NCBI GenBank assembly: GCA_013697635.1
Contig: JACCWM010000062.1
Coordinates: forward strand, 60,215-124,214
Direction: 5' to 3'
From: Lujinxingiaceae bacterium
GTDB taxonomy: Bacteria; Myxococcota_A; Bradymonadia; Bradymonadales; Bradymonadaceae
DNA length: 64,000 nucleotides
The notes below the pieces were generated by a model. The model was not told the origin of the DNA. It saw only the letters and a program-made list of their open reading frames with translations, and made no database searches. Position numbers and translations under genes: made by a program. Shown here piece after piece: positions 43,188-53,440 of this stretch (the first letter of the stretch is position 1; each line of letters begins with the position of its first letter).

Positions 43188-44294
43188 ATGGAGATCTTGC
43201 GCGTACCCCTGCTCAACGCCAACGAAGACGAACTCGACGTGGTCGACGTTCTGGTTCAGGACATGGCTGAAGTTAAAGCCGGAGACGTCATTTGCGTGCT
43301 TGAGTCCACCAAGACTACCTTCGACCTCGAGGCTCCTGTGGCTGGCTTTGTGCGCCTGCTCTCGATCCAAGAAGGCGATCGCGTGCGTGTCGGTGCCGTA
43401 CTCTGCGTTGTGACAGCCACGCTCGAGGAGGAAATCGCACTGCCGCAGCAAAGCAACGTGCCCGCTCCTTCAGCTGGCAGCCGGGCGACCAAAAAAGCCC
43501 TCGAGCTTGCCCAGGCCCACGGCATCGAGCTCACAAGCCTGGGCATCGAAGGCATCATCAAAGAGCGCGATGTCCAGGCGTTCCTCGATGCCGCGCAACC
43601 AGCAAAGAAGAGCCCGAGCCAGCCATCGCTCATGGCATCCTCTCCGCTGGCCCAGCCGTCGAATCGATCCGGCGAGCGTGTGTTGATCTTTGGTGCTGGC
43701 GGCCATGCCCGCGTGCTCATCGACCTGATCCGTGAGGGACGCCGCGACCTGGTGCTCTCGGCCGTCATCGATGATGCCGCCCAGGTTGGTGACACCCTGC
43801 TCGGTGTGCCAATCGTCGGCAACTCCGAGCAGCTCGCCGGCCTTCGCGAGCAAGGCATCGCTCTGGCCATCCTGGGCGTGGGCGCGGTGACCAACAACAA
43901 GTTGCGTATCAAGCTCTACGAGCGCCTTGTTTCCCTTGGCTTCACCATCCCAAGCCTTGTCCACCCGCGCGCCATCGTCGAGCCCTCAGCCCAGATGGGT
44001 TCTGGCAACCAGGTCTTCGGTGGTGCGATCGTCAGCTCTGGCGTGCGCCTGGGCGACAATACGATCATCAACAGCGGCGCCGTCGTCTCCCACGACTGCA
44101 CCATCGGCTCACATACACACATCACCCCGGGCGCGATCTTGGCCGGCAACGTGAGTGTCGGCGAGAACACCGTGATCGGGATGGGCGCCACGGTCTATCT
44201 GGGCGTCAACATCGGCAAGAATGTCGTCATCGCCAATGGCATCCACGTCATGCACGACATCCCCGACAACTCCGTGATTCGATCTGTGCGTTAA
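43188..44294 (+). CDS. Lipoyl domain + E1/E3-binding domain + PglD/NeuD-type sugar acyltransferase fusion
   Basis: 368 residues in three parts. Residues 1-78 are a lipoyl domain with the lipoylatable Lys42 (LESTKTTFDLEAPVAG). Residues 98-134 are a peripheral subunit-binding domain (SRATKKALELAQAHGIELTS, then IKERDVQAFL). A Ser/Pro/Ala linker of about 30 residues leads to an acyltransferase from residue 163: the NeuD/PglD Rossmann motif VLIFGAGGHARVL and a left-handed beta-helix of hexapeptide repeats with the catalytic His302 (VVSHDCTIG). The E2 catalytic motif HxxxDG is absent. The first two parts are exactly those that dock to and accept acyl from E1, so acyl-lipoyl may replace acyl-CoA. 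Chemistry is inferred. Confidence 0.9.
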   Translation: MEILRVPLLNANEDELDVVDVLVQDMAEVKAGDVICVLESTKTTFDLEAPVAGFVRLLSIQEGDRVRVGAVLCVVTATLEEEIALPQQSNVPAPSAGSRATKKALELAQAHGIELTSLGIEGIIKERDVQAFLDAAQPAKKSPSQPSLMASSPLAQPSNRSGERVLIFGAGGHARVLIDLIREGRRDLVLSAVIDDAAQVGDTLLGVPIVGNSEQLAGLREQGIALAILGVGAVTNNKLRIKLYERLVSLGFTIPSLVHPRAIVEPSAQMGSGNQVFGGAIVSSGVRLGDNTIINSGAVVSHDCTIGSHTHITPGAILAGNVSVGENTVIGMGATVYLGVNIGKNVVIANGIHVMHDIPDNSVIRSVR

Positions 44295-44303
44295 GGCTGA
44301 ACG

Positions 44304-45443
44304 ATGTCGGTTCAACGGATCACCTTTTTGATCACCGAATTTGGCCCAGGCGGCGCCGAAACCCAGGTGCTCAGGCTTGCTCTCTCCTTGAAACGGCGAG
44401 GCCGCGATGTTCGCGTCATTTCGATGCTGCCGCCGTTTGGCTTCGTCGATCAGCTCGAACAGGCCCAGATCCCCTTTCATACCCTCGCCATGCGCCGAGG
44501 AAGGCCTCGCCTGGGCGATCTTTGGCGTGCTGTTTCGTTGCTGCGCGAGCACCGCCCCGACGTGTTGGTCTGTTTTCTCTTTCACGCCAACATCTTGGGC
44601 AGCATTGCCGGTCGCATCGCTGGCGTCCCACTGATCGTGACATCGATTCGAGGAGAGAACTTCGGCTCACGAAACCGCGAAAACGTGGAACGCGGTCTTG
44701 GCATGCTGCGCCTGCATGATGTGGCGACCACCAACTCCTCGATCGTCGCCGCAGGACTCATCAAGCGCAAAATCGCCACATCTGAAACCATGGTTGTCAT
44801 CCCCAATGGCATCATGCTCGACGATTTCCACCCGCCTCTGCAAGACCTTACGGCATCCACCAGAGCAGCCCTCGCAATCGATCCGCACGACTTTCTCTGG
44901 CTTGCTGTCGGCAACGTTTTACCCGCAAAGGATTATCCGGGCCTGCTGCGCGCCTTTGCTCGCCTCCTGAAGCGCTTTCCTAATGCCCGTCTGCGAATCG
45001 CCGGCGCCCTTTGGGACGAAGACGTCAAACGCCAAACATCAGGCCTGCTCGAGCAACTCGGGTTAGACGACCGTGTCTGCTTTCTGGGACCCAGAGGCGA
45101 CGTTCCCGCCTTGTTGCACGCGGCCGACGCCTTCGTGCTCTCCTCAAACTTTGAAGGAATGCCAAACGCCATCATGGAAGCGATGGCTGCCGGCTTACCC
45201 GTGGTCGCGACGTCGGTTGGCGGAGTGCCTGAGTTGCTCATCCAACAGGTCACCGGCCTACTCACCACTCCAGGCGACGTTGGCGCTCTAGCCGAGGCGA
45301 TGGGCGAGATGATGACCCTGTCAAAAGAGCAACGCGAACAGATGGCCCTGGGAGCAAATCTTCACATCCGCCAACAGTTCGGCATCGAAGCCGTTGTTGA
45401 TCGATGGGTGAGCTTGTTCGAGAGCAAATTCCCGGTGTCCTAA
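44304..45443 (+). CDS. Glycosyltransferase family 4
   Basis: 379 residues, GT-B. Starts ITFLITEFGPGGAETQVLRLA (GGAE loop). The donor domain has LFxGNVLPAKDYPGLL-like sequence, ARLRIAGALWDEDVK and FEGMPNAIMEAMAAG with E-x7-E. It resembles PglA/PglH/PglJ-type transferases by general pattern only. It follows the fusion gene by 9 bp, so the acylated sugar could be its donor. The stop overlaps the convergent polymerase stop by 4 bp. Confidence 0.88.
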   Translation: MSVQRITFLITEFGPGGAETQVLRLALSLKRRGRDVRVISMLPPFGFVDQLEQAQIPFHTLAMRRGRPRLGDLWRAVSLLREHRPDVLVCFLFHANILGSIAGRIAGVPLIVTSIRGENFGSRNRENVERGLGMLRLHDVATTNSSIVAAGLIKRKIATSETMVVIPNGIMLDDFHPPLQDLTASTRAALAIDPHDFLWLAVGNVLPAKDYPGLLRAFARLLKRFPNARLRIAGALWDEDVKRQTSGLLEQLGLDDRVCFLGPRGDVPALLHAADAFVLSSNFEGMPNAIMEAMAAGLPVVATSVGGVPELLIQQVTGLLTTPGDVGALAEAMGEMMTLSKEQREQMALGANLHIRQQFGIEAVVDRWVSLFESKFPVS

Positions 45444-46756
45444 TCGGCGTTGGTACGCTGCACAAGTCGCTCTCTTGGTTGGCGCACAGCCTTTAGTGGC
45501 AAGAGCATCAATAACAGTACGAAATACATCGGCATCATCGGGATGCGATAGCGCGAGAGCGTACCGAGATTGGTCGCAGTCAACCCCACGCCCAGCGCCA
45601 CCAGCAGCACGAAAATCAGGCAAAACATCAACATCGGCGAGCCGATGATGATCGACCAACACTTGCGCGGCCCCTGGCGAAAGACCAAGAAGAGAAAGAC
45701 CAGCGCGATAAAGGTCGTCTCCGCCGCATTAATCAAGCTGAGCGCATTGTGCACTTCGAAGAAAAAGGGGCGAAAAAGGGCAGTTACGAGCGCGATCGGC
45801 ACAAACACCAACTGCGCTTGCGCCGTTCGCTCCGAGGTCGATGCCAACTCGTAGTTAGAACCACCCTCGACTCGGCGACCCACGTCTTGCATATGGCCTG
45901 CTTCCTCGGCCAGGTTTTCAATGGAATACCTGGGAAACAATTGCCCGATGCCGATCAGGCTCGCCATCGCGATCATCAATCCAAACAAAAAATACAAGGG
46001 TTTGGCCGCCATGGCCACCTGCCCTTTGATGCGGATCGTGCGGCTCCAGTAAAACCATATGCTCGTCGCAACAGCGAAGGGACCCAACAAATAGGGCTTG
46101 GACAAGCCCATCAGTAACACGCCAATGCAAAGCGCACACAGCCCCGAAAAATGTCGATTGTGGCGCACGAGTCGATACAAACCCAAAACGGCGAAACCCA
46201 GACCGCTCAAAGCGATAGCCTCTTTGATGATTCCGCTCGACCAGAAAACCACGGAGGGCACCAACAGGCAACTGACCAACAGCCGCGGGATATAGACTTT
46301 GGGCGTATCATTGCGCAAGGCCGCGTATAGTGCCAACTGACCGAAGAAGGAACCAATGCTGACACTCAAGCACGAGGCATACAGTGAGCCGCCGGTCACA
46401 AATGCCAGAACACCTGCCAGCCCGGCCATTGTCCCAGTCGAGCTACCTTCACCCTGCACCCATAACGTCACGGAAGGCTTTTGCTGAAAGATCAGAGCCA
46501 AGATCTCGGGCACATATTTCAGGAAGTCGTCGTGGAGCAAGTCCGCCAGATACATCCCCTGGCGAAAGTACGACAGCATGTCACCATAGCCATAATAGTA
46601 ACGATGCAGCCAAACCTGGACGAAGGCCGCGACCACGTGAGCTATAAAGCCCGCGAGAATGAGTTTCTGCTCATTGCCTTTGAAGCGGCGAAGAAGCGAG
46701 CCGAGCAACATCGTGCTGAGCAAGAGAACGACACTGCTGGCGATCAACTCGATCAC
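45440..46756 (-). CDS. Polytopic membrane protein, candidate polysaccharide polymerase
   Basis: 438 residues with about ten hydrophobic helices (VIELIASSVVLLLSTMLLGS at the N-terminus) and a long polar loop near residues 300-340. Size, context and a Tyr-rich loop (HRYYYGYGDMLSYFRQG) suggest a Wzy-like polymerase, but no conserved motif proves it. GTG 46756 overlaps the asparagine-synthase-type gene's TGA as GTGA, so it is translationally coupled. The longer frame to 47038 is inside that gene and rejected. Confidence 0.65.
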   Translation of the reverse strand: MIELIASSVVLLLSTMLLGSLLRRFKGNEQKLILAGFIAHVVAAFVQVWLHRYYYGYGDMLSYFRQGMYLADLLHDDFLKYVPEILALIFQQKPSVTLWVQGEGSSTGTMAGLAGVLAFVTGGSLYASCLSVSIGSFFGQLALYAALRNDTPKVYIPRLLVSCLLVPSVVFWSSGIIKEAIALSGLGFAVLGLYRLVRHNRHFSGLCALCIGVLLMGLSKPYLLGPFAVATSIWFYWSRTIRIKGQVAMAAKPLYFLFGLMIAMASLIGIGQLFPRYSIENLAEEAGHMQDVGRRVEGGSNYELASTSERTAQAQLVFVPIALVTALFRPFFFEVHNALSLINAAETTFIALVFLFLVFRQGPRKCWSIIIGSPMLMFCLIFVLLVALGVGLTATNLGTLSRYRIPMMPMYFVLLLMLLPLKAVRQPRERLVQRTNAD

Positions 46757-48708
46757 GGCGTGCCCCTTTGCTCGGCCAGCCAGGCTTGAAACATCAAGAT
46801 GTCCCAGAGCTGGTGCTGGCAATTGCGCCGTCCCGACTGATGCTCCGCCCAGAGCTTGCGTACCGCGCCGGCCGCGAAGAAACCCTCCTGGCGCAGACGA
46901 TCCTCGCTCAAGAGATCTTCGGCCCAGTCGCGTAGGGCGCCGCGCAACCACTGGTCGATCGGAACGCCAAAGCCCATCTTGGGGCGCTCGATCAGCTCGC
47001 GGGGAACATGGCGGTAGAGCACCTGACGCAAGATCCACTTGGTCTGGCCATCGCGCACCTTGAGACGGCGGGGCAGCCGCCAGGCAAGCTCGACCACGCG
47101 ATGATCGAGCAAGGGCACGCGCGCCTCGAGGCTCACGCTCATGCTCGCGCGGTCGACCTTGGTCAAGATGTCGTCGGGTAGATAGGAAACCAGGTCGCGA
47201 TACATCAGCTGATCACTAAAGTTCATGGAGACCGGCTCTTCGCCGTAGCTGCGCGCGATGTCGCCGGCGCCGAGCACCACCTGCTCGGGGCGCTGCCAGT
47301 GGCTGGTCAGTTGTTGGTAGAGCGCGTCCGTGCTGGCCGCGCCAAGCACGCCGGCCAACTTGTGGATCTTGTCGCCGGGCAACTGGACGCGAAGTTTTGA
47401 AGGCAGCACACCATCGAACCGCTCGATCAGTGCGTTCCACTGATCGGGGCTTGGTGCCATGCTCAACTGAGCGGCCAGCGCCCGCACCCGGGGCGGCACC
47501 AGGCGCATCGCACTCCACACACGAGGCGCCCACAGATGGCGGTTGTAGCCGGCGAACAGCTCGTCACCACCGTCGCCAGAGAGCGCCACGGTCACCTGCT
47601 GGCGAGCGAGCTGCGAGACCAAGAAGGTCGGTATCTGTGAGGAATCCGCAAACGGCTCGTCGTACATGCCAGGCAAGCGTGGGATCACGGCCAGCGCGTC
47701 CTGCGGCGTCACATACAACTCGGTATGATCCGTTCCCAGCTGCGTGGCGACGCGACGCGCATCGGCCGCCTCGTTGTAGTGCGCCTCGTGAAAGCCTATC
47801 GAGAAGGTCTTGATCGGTTGATCACTGGCTCGTTGCATCAAGGCCACGACGGTCGAGGAGTCCACTCCGCCAGACAAAAACGCCCCCAGTGGAACGTCGG
47901 CGATCATGCGCAAGCGCACGGCCTCGCTGATCGCCGCCTCCAGAGCATCGATCGCACCTCGATCGTCGCCGCCCCATGCAGAATCTCGTCCGGCCTCGGC
48001 CACTTTACCCGCCGACCAGAAGCGCGTCGGCTCCTTGTCGCGCCCGCTCGGCTCAGCGATCGTCAGCACGCTCCCGGGCAGCAACTTGTGCACGCCTCGA
48101 TAGATACTGCGTGGCGTTGGCACACAGTTGTAGCGAAGATATTGGGCCAGAGCGTCGCGGTCGATTTCGGCCTCAAAGTCCGGATAAGCACGCAGCGCCT
48201 TGAGCTCGGAGCCGAAGACGAAACTGCTCGCCGTCCAGCCGTAAAACAGCGGTTTGATCCCGAGACGATCGCGAACCAGCGACAAGGTTCGCGTCTTGCG
48301 ATCCCAGAGCGCGAACGCAAACATGCCGACGAAGCGCTCGAGCGCTCGCTCCAGACCCCAGAGCTCGATCGCGGCGAGCATGACCTCCGTATCGGAGTGT
48401 CCGCGAAAACCCACATGGCCGCCCCTCTCGCCTTCGATCGCTTTACGGATCTGCCCAAAATTGTAGACCTCGCCGTTGAAGGCGATCACGAAACGCTCGC
48501 TGGCCGAGATCATCGGCTGGTGGCCGTGGGGCGACAGATCGACGATCGAGAGCCGCCGATGACCAAGCGCCAGAGCGCAAGAAGCCTCCTGAAAATACCC
48601 GGCGTCGTCGGGACCGCGGTGGGTTAAGGTGGTCGTCATCGCTTCAATGACCTGCCTTGGATCCGCCCCGCTGCGGCCAAATGACCAAAATCCTGCAATA
48701 CCACACAT
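46753..48708 (-). CDS. Asparagine synthase-type amidotransferase (glutamine-hydrolysing)
   Basis: 651 residues. The N-terminal class II glutamine amidotransferase starts with MCGIAGF, nucleophile Cys2, with LTHRGPDDAGYF and ALGHRRLSIVDLS. The synthetase domain has the ATP pyrophosphatase loop FLSGGVDSSTV and ALSGDGGDELFAGYNRH. In polysaccharide clusters such proteins usually amidate a sugar carboxylate (WbpS-like) rather than make asparagine; this is inferred from context. It is the first gene of a coupled pair with the polymerase candidate and faces the YdjM-like gene 3 bp away. Confidence 0.9.
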   Translation of the reverse strand: MCGIAGFWSFGRSGADPRQVIEAMTTTLTHRGPDDAGYFQEASCALALGHRRLSIVDLSPHGHQPMISASERFVIAFNGEVYNFGQIRKAIEGERGGHVGFRGHSDTEVMLAAIELWGLERALERFVGMFAFALWDRKTRTLSLVRDRLGIKPLFYGWTASSFVFGSELKALRAYPDFEAEIDRDALAQYLRYNCVPTPRSIYRGVHKLLPGSVLTIAEPSGRDKEPTRFWSAGKVAEAGRDSAWGGDDRGAIDALEAAISEAVRLRMIADVPLGAFLSGGVDSSTVVALMQRASDQPIKTFSIGFHEAHYNEAADARRVATQLGTDHTELYVTPQDALAVIPRLPGMYDEPFADSSQIPTFLVSQLARQQVTVALSGDGGDELFAGYNRHLWAPRVWSAMRLVPPRVRALAAQLSMAPSPDQWNALIERFDGVLPSKLRVQLPGDKIHKLAGVLGAASTDALYQQLTSHWQRPEQVVLGAGDIARSYGEEPVSMNFSDQLMYRDLVSYLPDDILTKVDRASMSVSLEARVPLLDHRVVELAWRLPRRLKVRDGQTKWILRQVLYRHVPRELIERPKMGFGVPIDQWLRGALRDWAEDLLSEDRLRQEGFFAAGAVRKLWAEHQSGRRNCQHQLWDILMFQAWLAEQRGTP

Positions 48709-48711
48709 GTG

Positions 48712-49245
48712 CTACGTCTCGCGCGCGGGATCGACGATCAGCCGTACGCGTCGTCGTTGAAAGGTCATCCACAAAGCCAAGACCACCGTCACAATTTCCA
48801 ACGGCGTAAAATGGAAGTTGTATGGTGAGAGCACGCTCTCGACCTGCCACGCCGCCATGTCCGGATTCATATAGGGCCAGCTAAACCACGCGCTGAAGAG
48901 ATAACGCGTATACATCACGCCTGCCACCAGGTCGTTGACCAGATCGGTGATTAGATGCAACCCCACCCCGGCGACAAACCATCCCAGCTTGCTCGCGTGT
49001 TTCCATTCGCGGCGCGCCAGCATGGCCCACATCCCCACAATCAACGCCAGACTTAAAACGCTGTGGCCGACAGTGCGACCAAACACCGACAGTCCCACCA
49101 ATTTGATTGATTTGTCGATGATGTCGGGCGTCAGAACTCCAACCCAGACAGGTACCAGCGCGCCGATCAAGTTTGCGCCGCGAGACGCCCCACCCGCAGC
49201 GACAACGACCAGATATCCCACCGCGAGGTGACCAGGAATATACAT
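48712..49245 (-). CDS. YdjM-like membrane metal-dependent hydrolase family protein
   Basis: 177 residues with four or five membrane helices. Conserved acidic/His positions fit the LexA-regulated membrane hydrolase family (PF04307): GHLAVGYLVVVAA, LTPDIIDKSIKL, GRTVGHSVLSLA and HLITDLVNDL. The family's hydrolase activity is mostly predicted. It lies within the glycan block, 3 bp upstream of the asparagine-synthase-type gene and 6 bp after the GT4 stop, so all four are likely one transcript. Confidence 0.72.
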   Translation of the reverse strand: MYIPGHLAVGYLVVVAAGGASRGANLIGALVPVWVGVLTPDIIDKSIKLVGLSVFGRTVGHSVLSLALIVGMWAMLARREWKHASKLGWFVAGVGLHLITDLVNDLVAGVMYTRYLFSAWFSWPYMNPDMAAWQVESVLSPYNFHFTPLEIVTVVLALWMTFQRRRVRLIVDPARET

Positions 49246-49251
49246 CGCGTT

Positions 49252-50394
49252 TCACGCGCCTCCGTAAATCTTCGCCAGATCGCTCCAGATCCGCGCCTGG
49301 ATGAAATCGCGCAGCACCCGCGTGCGCCCTGCCAGACCGTGGCTTGCGCGCAGTTCGGGCTCGTCGAGATAGCGCGCGATCGCTGAGCGCAGCGCCCGCG
49401 TATCACGTGCATCGACCAGCGTGCCGGTCACGCCGTCTTCGACCGCATCAACGCAGCCCGGAATGCGCGTGGCGACAACGGGAAGCTCCATCGCCGCCGC
49501 CTCGAGCGGCACGTTGGGAAAACCTTCGCGGTAGGTCGGCAGCACCACCAGATCCATTGTCGCATACATTGAGGCCGTGTCCTTGGTGTAGCCGACCAGA
49601 TGGATCTTCTCGTCGCCTCGAAGCACCGCTTCGGTCGCCGCCGGCACCGGATCCTGGGCCTCGAACGGACCAACGACCACCAGGTGCAGATCGGGATAGC
49701 CTTCGCGAAGGCTCTTCCAGGCCTCGACCAGCTCAAAGACGCCCTTGTCACGCACAATGCGCCCAACAAAGCCTATCACTAAGGCATCGGGCCCGATGCC
49801 AAGCTCGGCGCGTCTGGCATTGCGGGCATCAGGAGCGAGCCGAGCCGGGTTGAAGAGCCCAGCGGCGTCGACGCCGTTGCCGCTGCCGGCGCCGAGCACG
49901 GTGATTTTGGTGCCGGCACAAAGTCTCTCGGCGATCGCCACTTCGCGAAGCGATGGCCCCACACAGATCACCTGATGCGCCGCCGTGCACGAGATCTGCT
50001 CGGTAAAGGAGAGCAAGCGCCGCTTGCGGCTCTGCGCGGTCATCATCGGCAGCCCGCGCATGTGGTAGATGCGTTGAGGAGCGCGCGCCATGGTCGCTGC
50101 GAGCATGCCCAAAAGCCCGCCCTTGGGCGTATGCGCGTGCACGATGTCGGGCTTGATCTGGTGCAAGATGCTCTGAATCTTATAGAGCGCCTGCAGATCC
50201 TTGAGCGGCGTGATCTTTCGCGCCATCTCGACGGGATAGACCTTCACCCCTTCACGCTCGGCGAACTCGTCGAGCAGCGAGCTTGGCGACGAAATCGCGT
50301 GAATCTCGTATCCCTGCTCTTTCATAAAGGCGATCTGGCCGCGCAGAAAGATGAAGGACTCCGCAACCGTCGTGATATGAACCAGCTTTCGCAT
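49252..50394 (-). CDS. Glycosyltransferase family 4
   Basis: 380 residues, GT-B. N-terminus KLVHITTVAESFIFLRGQ then the typical HAHTPKGGLLGMLAA acceptor-domain motif; C-terminal domain with GFVGRIVRDKGVFELVEAW and YREGFPNVPLEAAAMELP (E-x7-E). The HTPKGGLLG pattern is that of sugar transferases such as PglA/WbpH-type GT4. ATG 50394 is selected because the upstream extension in frame, to 50484, lies in the divergent promoter region and is not conserved-looking. Confidence 0.88.
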   Translation of the reverse strand: MRKLVHITTVAESFIFLRGQIAFMKEQGYEIHAISSPSSLLDEFAEREGVKVYPVEMARKITPLKDLQALYKIQSILHQIKPDIVHAHTPKGGLLGMLAATMARAPQRIYHMRGLPMMTAQSRKRRLLSFTEQISCTAAHQVICVGPSLREVAIAERLCAGTKITVLGAGSGNGVDAAGLFNPARLAPDARNARRAELGIGPDALVIGFVGRIVRDKGVFELVEAWKSLREGYPDLHLVVVGPFEAQDPVPAATEAVLRGDEKIHLVGYTKDTASMYATMDLVVLPTYREGFPNVPLEAAAMELPVVATRIPGCVDAVEDGVTGTLVDARDTRALRSAIARYLDEPELRASHGLAGRTRVLRDFIQARIWSDLAKIYGGA

Positions 50395-50510
50395 TAAGGC
50401 GCCGTGTGCAACGGTGGAATGGTGTGGTCCGATAGACCCGCGCAAGTTAACGAAATGCCGCTGCGGGCCCGCCCAAATTATCACGGTGCCTCACACCCAT
50501 ACAACCACCC

Positions 50511-51407
50511 ATGTCTAAACCTCAAAACCCGCTCGTTAGCGTGGTTACACCCTGCTTCAACGCCGCCGCGACCTTGCCGCGCGCACTTGCCTCGCTGCGC
50601 GCTCAGACCGAGTCGAGCTGGGAGTGCATCGTCGTCGACGACGGCTCGAGCGATGATCTGGGTGCAGTGATCGAAGCCGTGGCCGATGCCCGCGTGCGCC
50701 TGGAGCGCCTGGCCGTCAATCGCGGCCGTGGCTTCGCCCGTCAAAAAGCCCTCGAGCTCGCTGGCGGCCAGTTTCTGTGCATGCTCGACGCCGACGACTG
50801 GTATTATCCTGACAAGCTCGAGCGCCAGCTTGCCATCATGCAGGCCGAGCCCGAGTTGGCCCTGGTGAGCATGGGCATGGCGATCGTCGATGAGCAAAAC
50901 GCCTTGTGCGGCGTGCGTACCTGGGCCTGCGACGTCGCGCTCGTCAAGCGCCACGGGGCCAGCTTCCAGACAACCGGCTTCGCCTTTGCACCCTCGATGA
51001 TCCGCACCGAGCTCGCCCGCGCCACAGGCTTTGATGCGCGCCTTCGCCGAAGCGAGGATTGGGATTTTCTGATGCGCCTGCTCGCCGGGCGCAGCTACGC
51101 CGTGATGCCAGAAATCGGCTACGTCTACCGCGAGCTCTACTCCGCCCACGCTATGCGCGAGGCGCTCGACGTCTTTGGCCACCAGCGCCAGGTGCTTCTC
51201 AAATCCATGGCGGCTGCTCCCGCGCCCGCGGCCGCCGAATACGTCAAGACCTACCTTAAGAGCGCCGTCTACAAAGCCGGCTTGCTCACCCAGACCGGCC
51301 GCGCGCTCTTCACACGCCGAAACACCCGGGCCACCCCCGAGCAGCAGGCAGGCTTCCAGCGCGCCAGGGGCCGCGTCGAAGCCTGCCTGGCCACGCCTTC
51401 GCCGTGA
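50511..51407 (+). CDS. Glycosyltransferase family 2
   Basis: 298 residues, GT-A fold. SVVTPCFNAAATLPRALASL begins the nucleotide-sugar domain, VVDDGSSDD binds the donor, and CMLDADDWYYPDKLERQL holds the DxD metal motif. Later RLRRSEDWDFLMRLLA is the ED motif at the active site. Inverting transfer to a lipid-linked chain is expected. Divergent from the GT4 at 49252, with 116 bp between start codons. Confidence 0.9.
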   Translation: MSKPQNPLVSVVTPCFNAAATLPRALASLRAQTESSWECIVVDDGSSDDLGAVIEAVADARVRLERLAVNRGRGFARQKALELAGGQFLCMLDADDWYYPDKLERQLAIMQAEPELALVSMGMAIVDEQNALCGVRTWACDVALVKRHGASFQTTGFAFAPSMIRTELARATGFDARLRRSEDWDFLMRLLAGRSYAVMPEIGYVYRELYSAHAMREALDVFGHQRQVLLKSMAAAPAPAAAEYVKTYLKSAVYKAGLLTQTGRALFTRRNTRATPEQQAGFQRARGRVEACLATPSP

Positions 51408-51547
51408 TTAGTCATTGACCACGCCCCCCGAAGGTGCTCGATTGTTCGGCGTGTCTAGAATCTGCTTTTGAAGCATTCGAGCACAGTTGAACCCAAAATA
51501 ATGAGCATCCGGTGGCCAAACGGGCCGCCCTTGACGCGATGGTACCT

Positions 51548-52696
<1,149 letters not shown>

Positions 52697-52705
52697 GGGG
52701 CGCGC

Positions 52706-53440
52706 CTAAAAGGCCTCGCGCTCGGCTTCCATGGCCTTTTGTAGCTTTTGGATCGCGCGCGCGTGGATGCGGCATACCCACGACTTGGAAAAGCCCATCT
52801 GCTGGGCGATCTCCTCCATGCAGATATCTTTGAAATAGTAGCTGTGCAAGACGTCCTGCTCGTTGTCGTCGAGCATCTCGATGTAGCGATACAGCCGACT
52901 GGCCGCCTGGCGTCTTTGCATCCGGCGAGCCTGGGGGGCGCCCTCGTGGGCCTGCTCGCGTTGGAGGCGGCGCATCATGACGATCACGGCCGTGTCGCTG
53001 ACGATGTCGGTCAGGTAGTTGACGCAGTCGTGGTAGGTCTTGGCCTCGGGGCGAGGAGCGTTGGCGAGCTGCTCGGACTCAAGGTGCTCGTTGATGTCGA
53101 GCTGCTCTTGGATCGCTGCCGCCTGCCGACGCGCCTTCAAGCCCCAACCCGCGCGCCGACAGGCGTCGAGGATCTCGCCGCGGATGCGGTAGAAGGCGTA
53201 GGTGGCGAACATCACCGAGTAATCATCGTCGAAGCGCTTGTGCGCCTCGAGCAGGCCGGTGTATCCGTAGGCGATCAAGTCCTCCAAGAAGACATTCGAC
53301 TTGAGCTGGCGGTGGATGCGCTGGGCGATCTTGAAGACGAGATTGGAGAAGCGCGCGATGAGCTCCTCCTCGCTGAGATCGCTGCGGTAGATGCCCACCA
53401 TGTCTGGCGGCTCGCGCGGTGGTGGATGTTCCCCCTTCAT
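52706..53440 (-). CDS. Sigma-70 family factor, FliA/WhiG-like group
   Basis: 244 residues. Region 2 is IAQRIHRQLKSNVFLEDLIA then GYTGLLEAHKRFDDDYSVMF and ATYAFYRIRGEILDACRR, the pattern of group 3 factors such as FliA. Region 4 is LDDNEQDVLHSYYFKDICMEEIAQQMGFSKSWVCRIHARAIQ in outline, with the HTH. Region 3 is poorly matched. No flagellar or sporulation genes are nearby, so its regulon is unknown. Convergent with the aminotransferase (10 bp between stops). Confidence 0.87.
   Translation of the reverse strand: MKGEHPPPREPPDMVGIYRSDLSEEELIARFSNLVFKIAQRIHRQLKSNVFLEDLIAYGYTGLLEAHKRFDDDYSVMFATYAFYRIRGEILDACRRAGWGLKARRQAAAIQEQLDINEHLESEQLANAPRPEAKTYHDCVNYLTDIVSDTAVIVMMRRLQREQAHEGAPQARRMQRRQAASRLYRYIEMLDDNEQDVLHSYYFKDICMEEIAQQMGFSKSWVCRIHARAIQKLQKAMEAEREAF

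Noticed and set aside
41058..44294. Ordinary pyruvate dehydrogenase operon
   Set aside because: There is no E2 catalytic domain and no E3 gene; the third gene carries a sugar acyltransferase, and all neighbours are glycan genes.
46757..47038. N-terminal extension of the polymerase candidate
   Set aside because: Lies inside the asparagine-synthase-type gene in another frame and has Arg/Pro-rich shadow composition.
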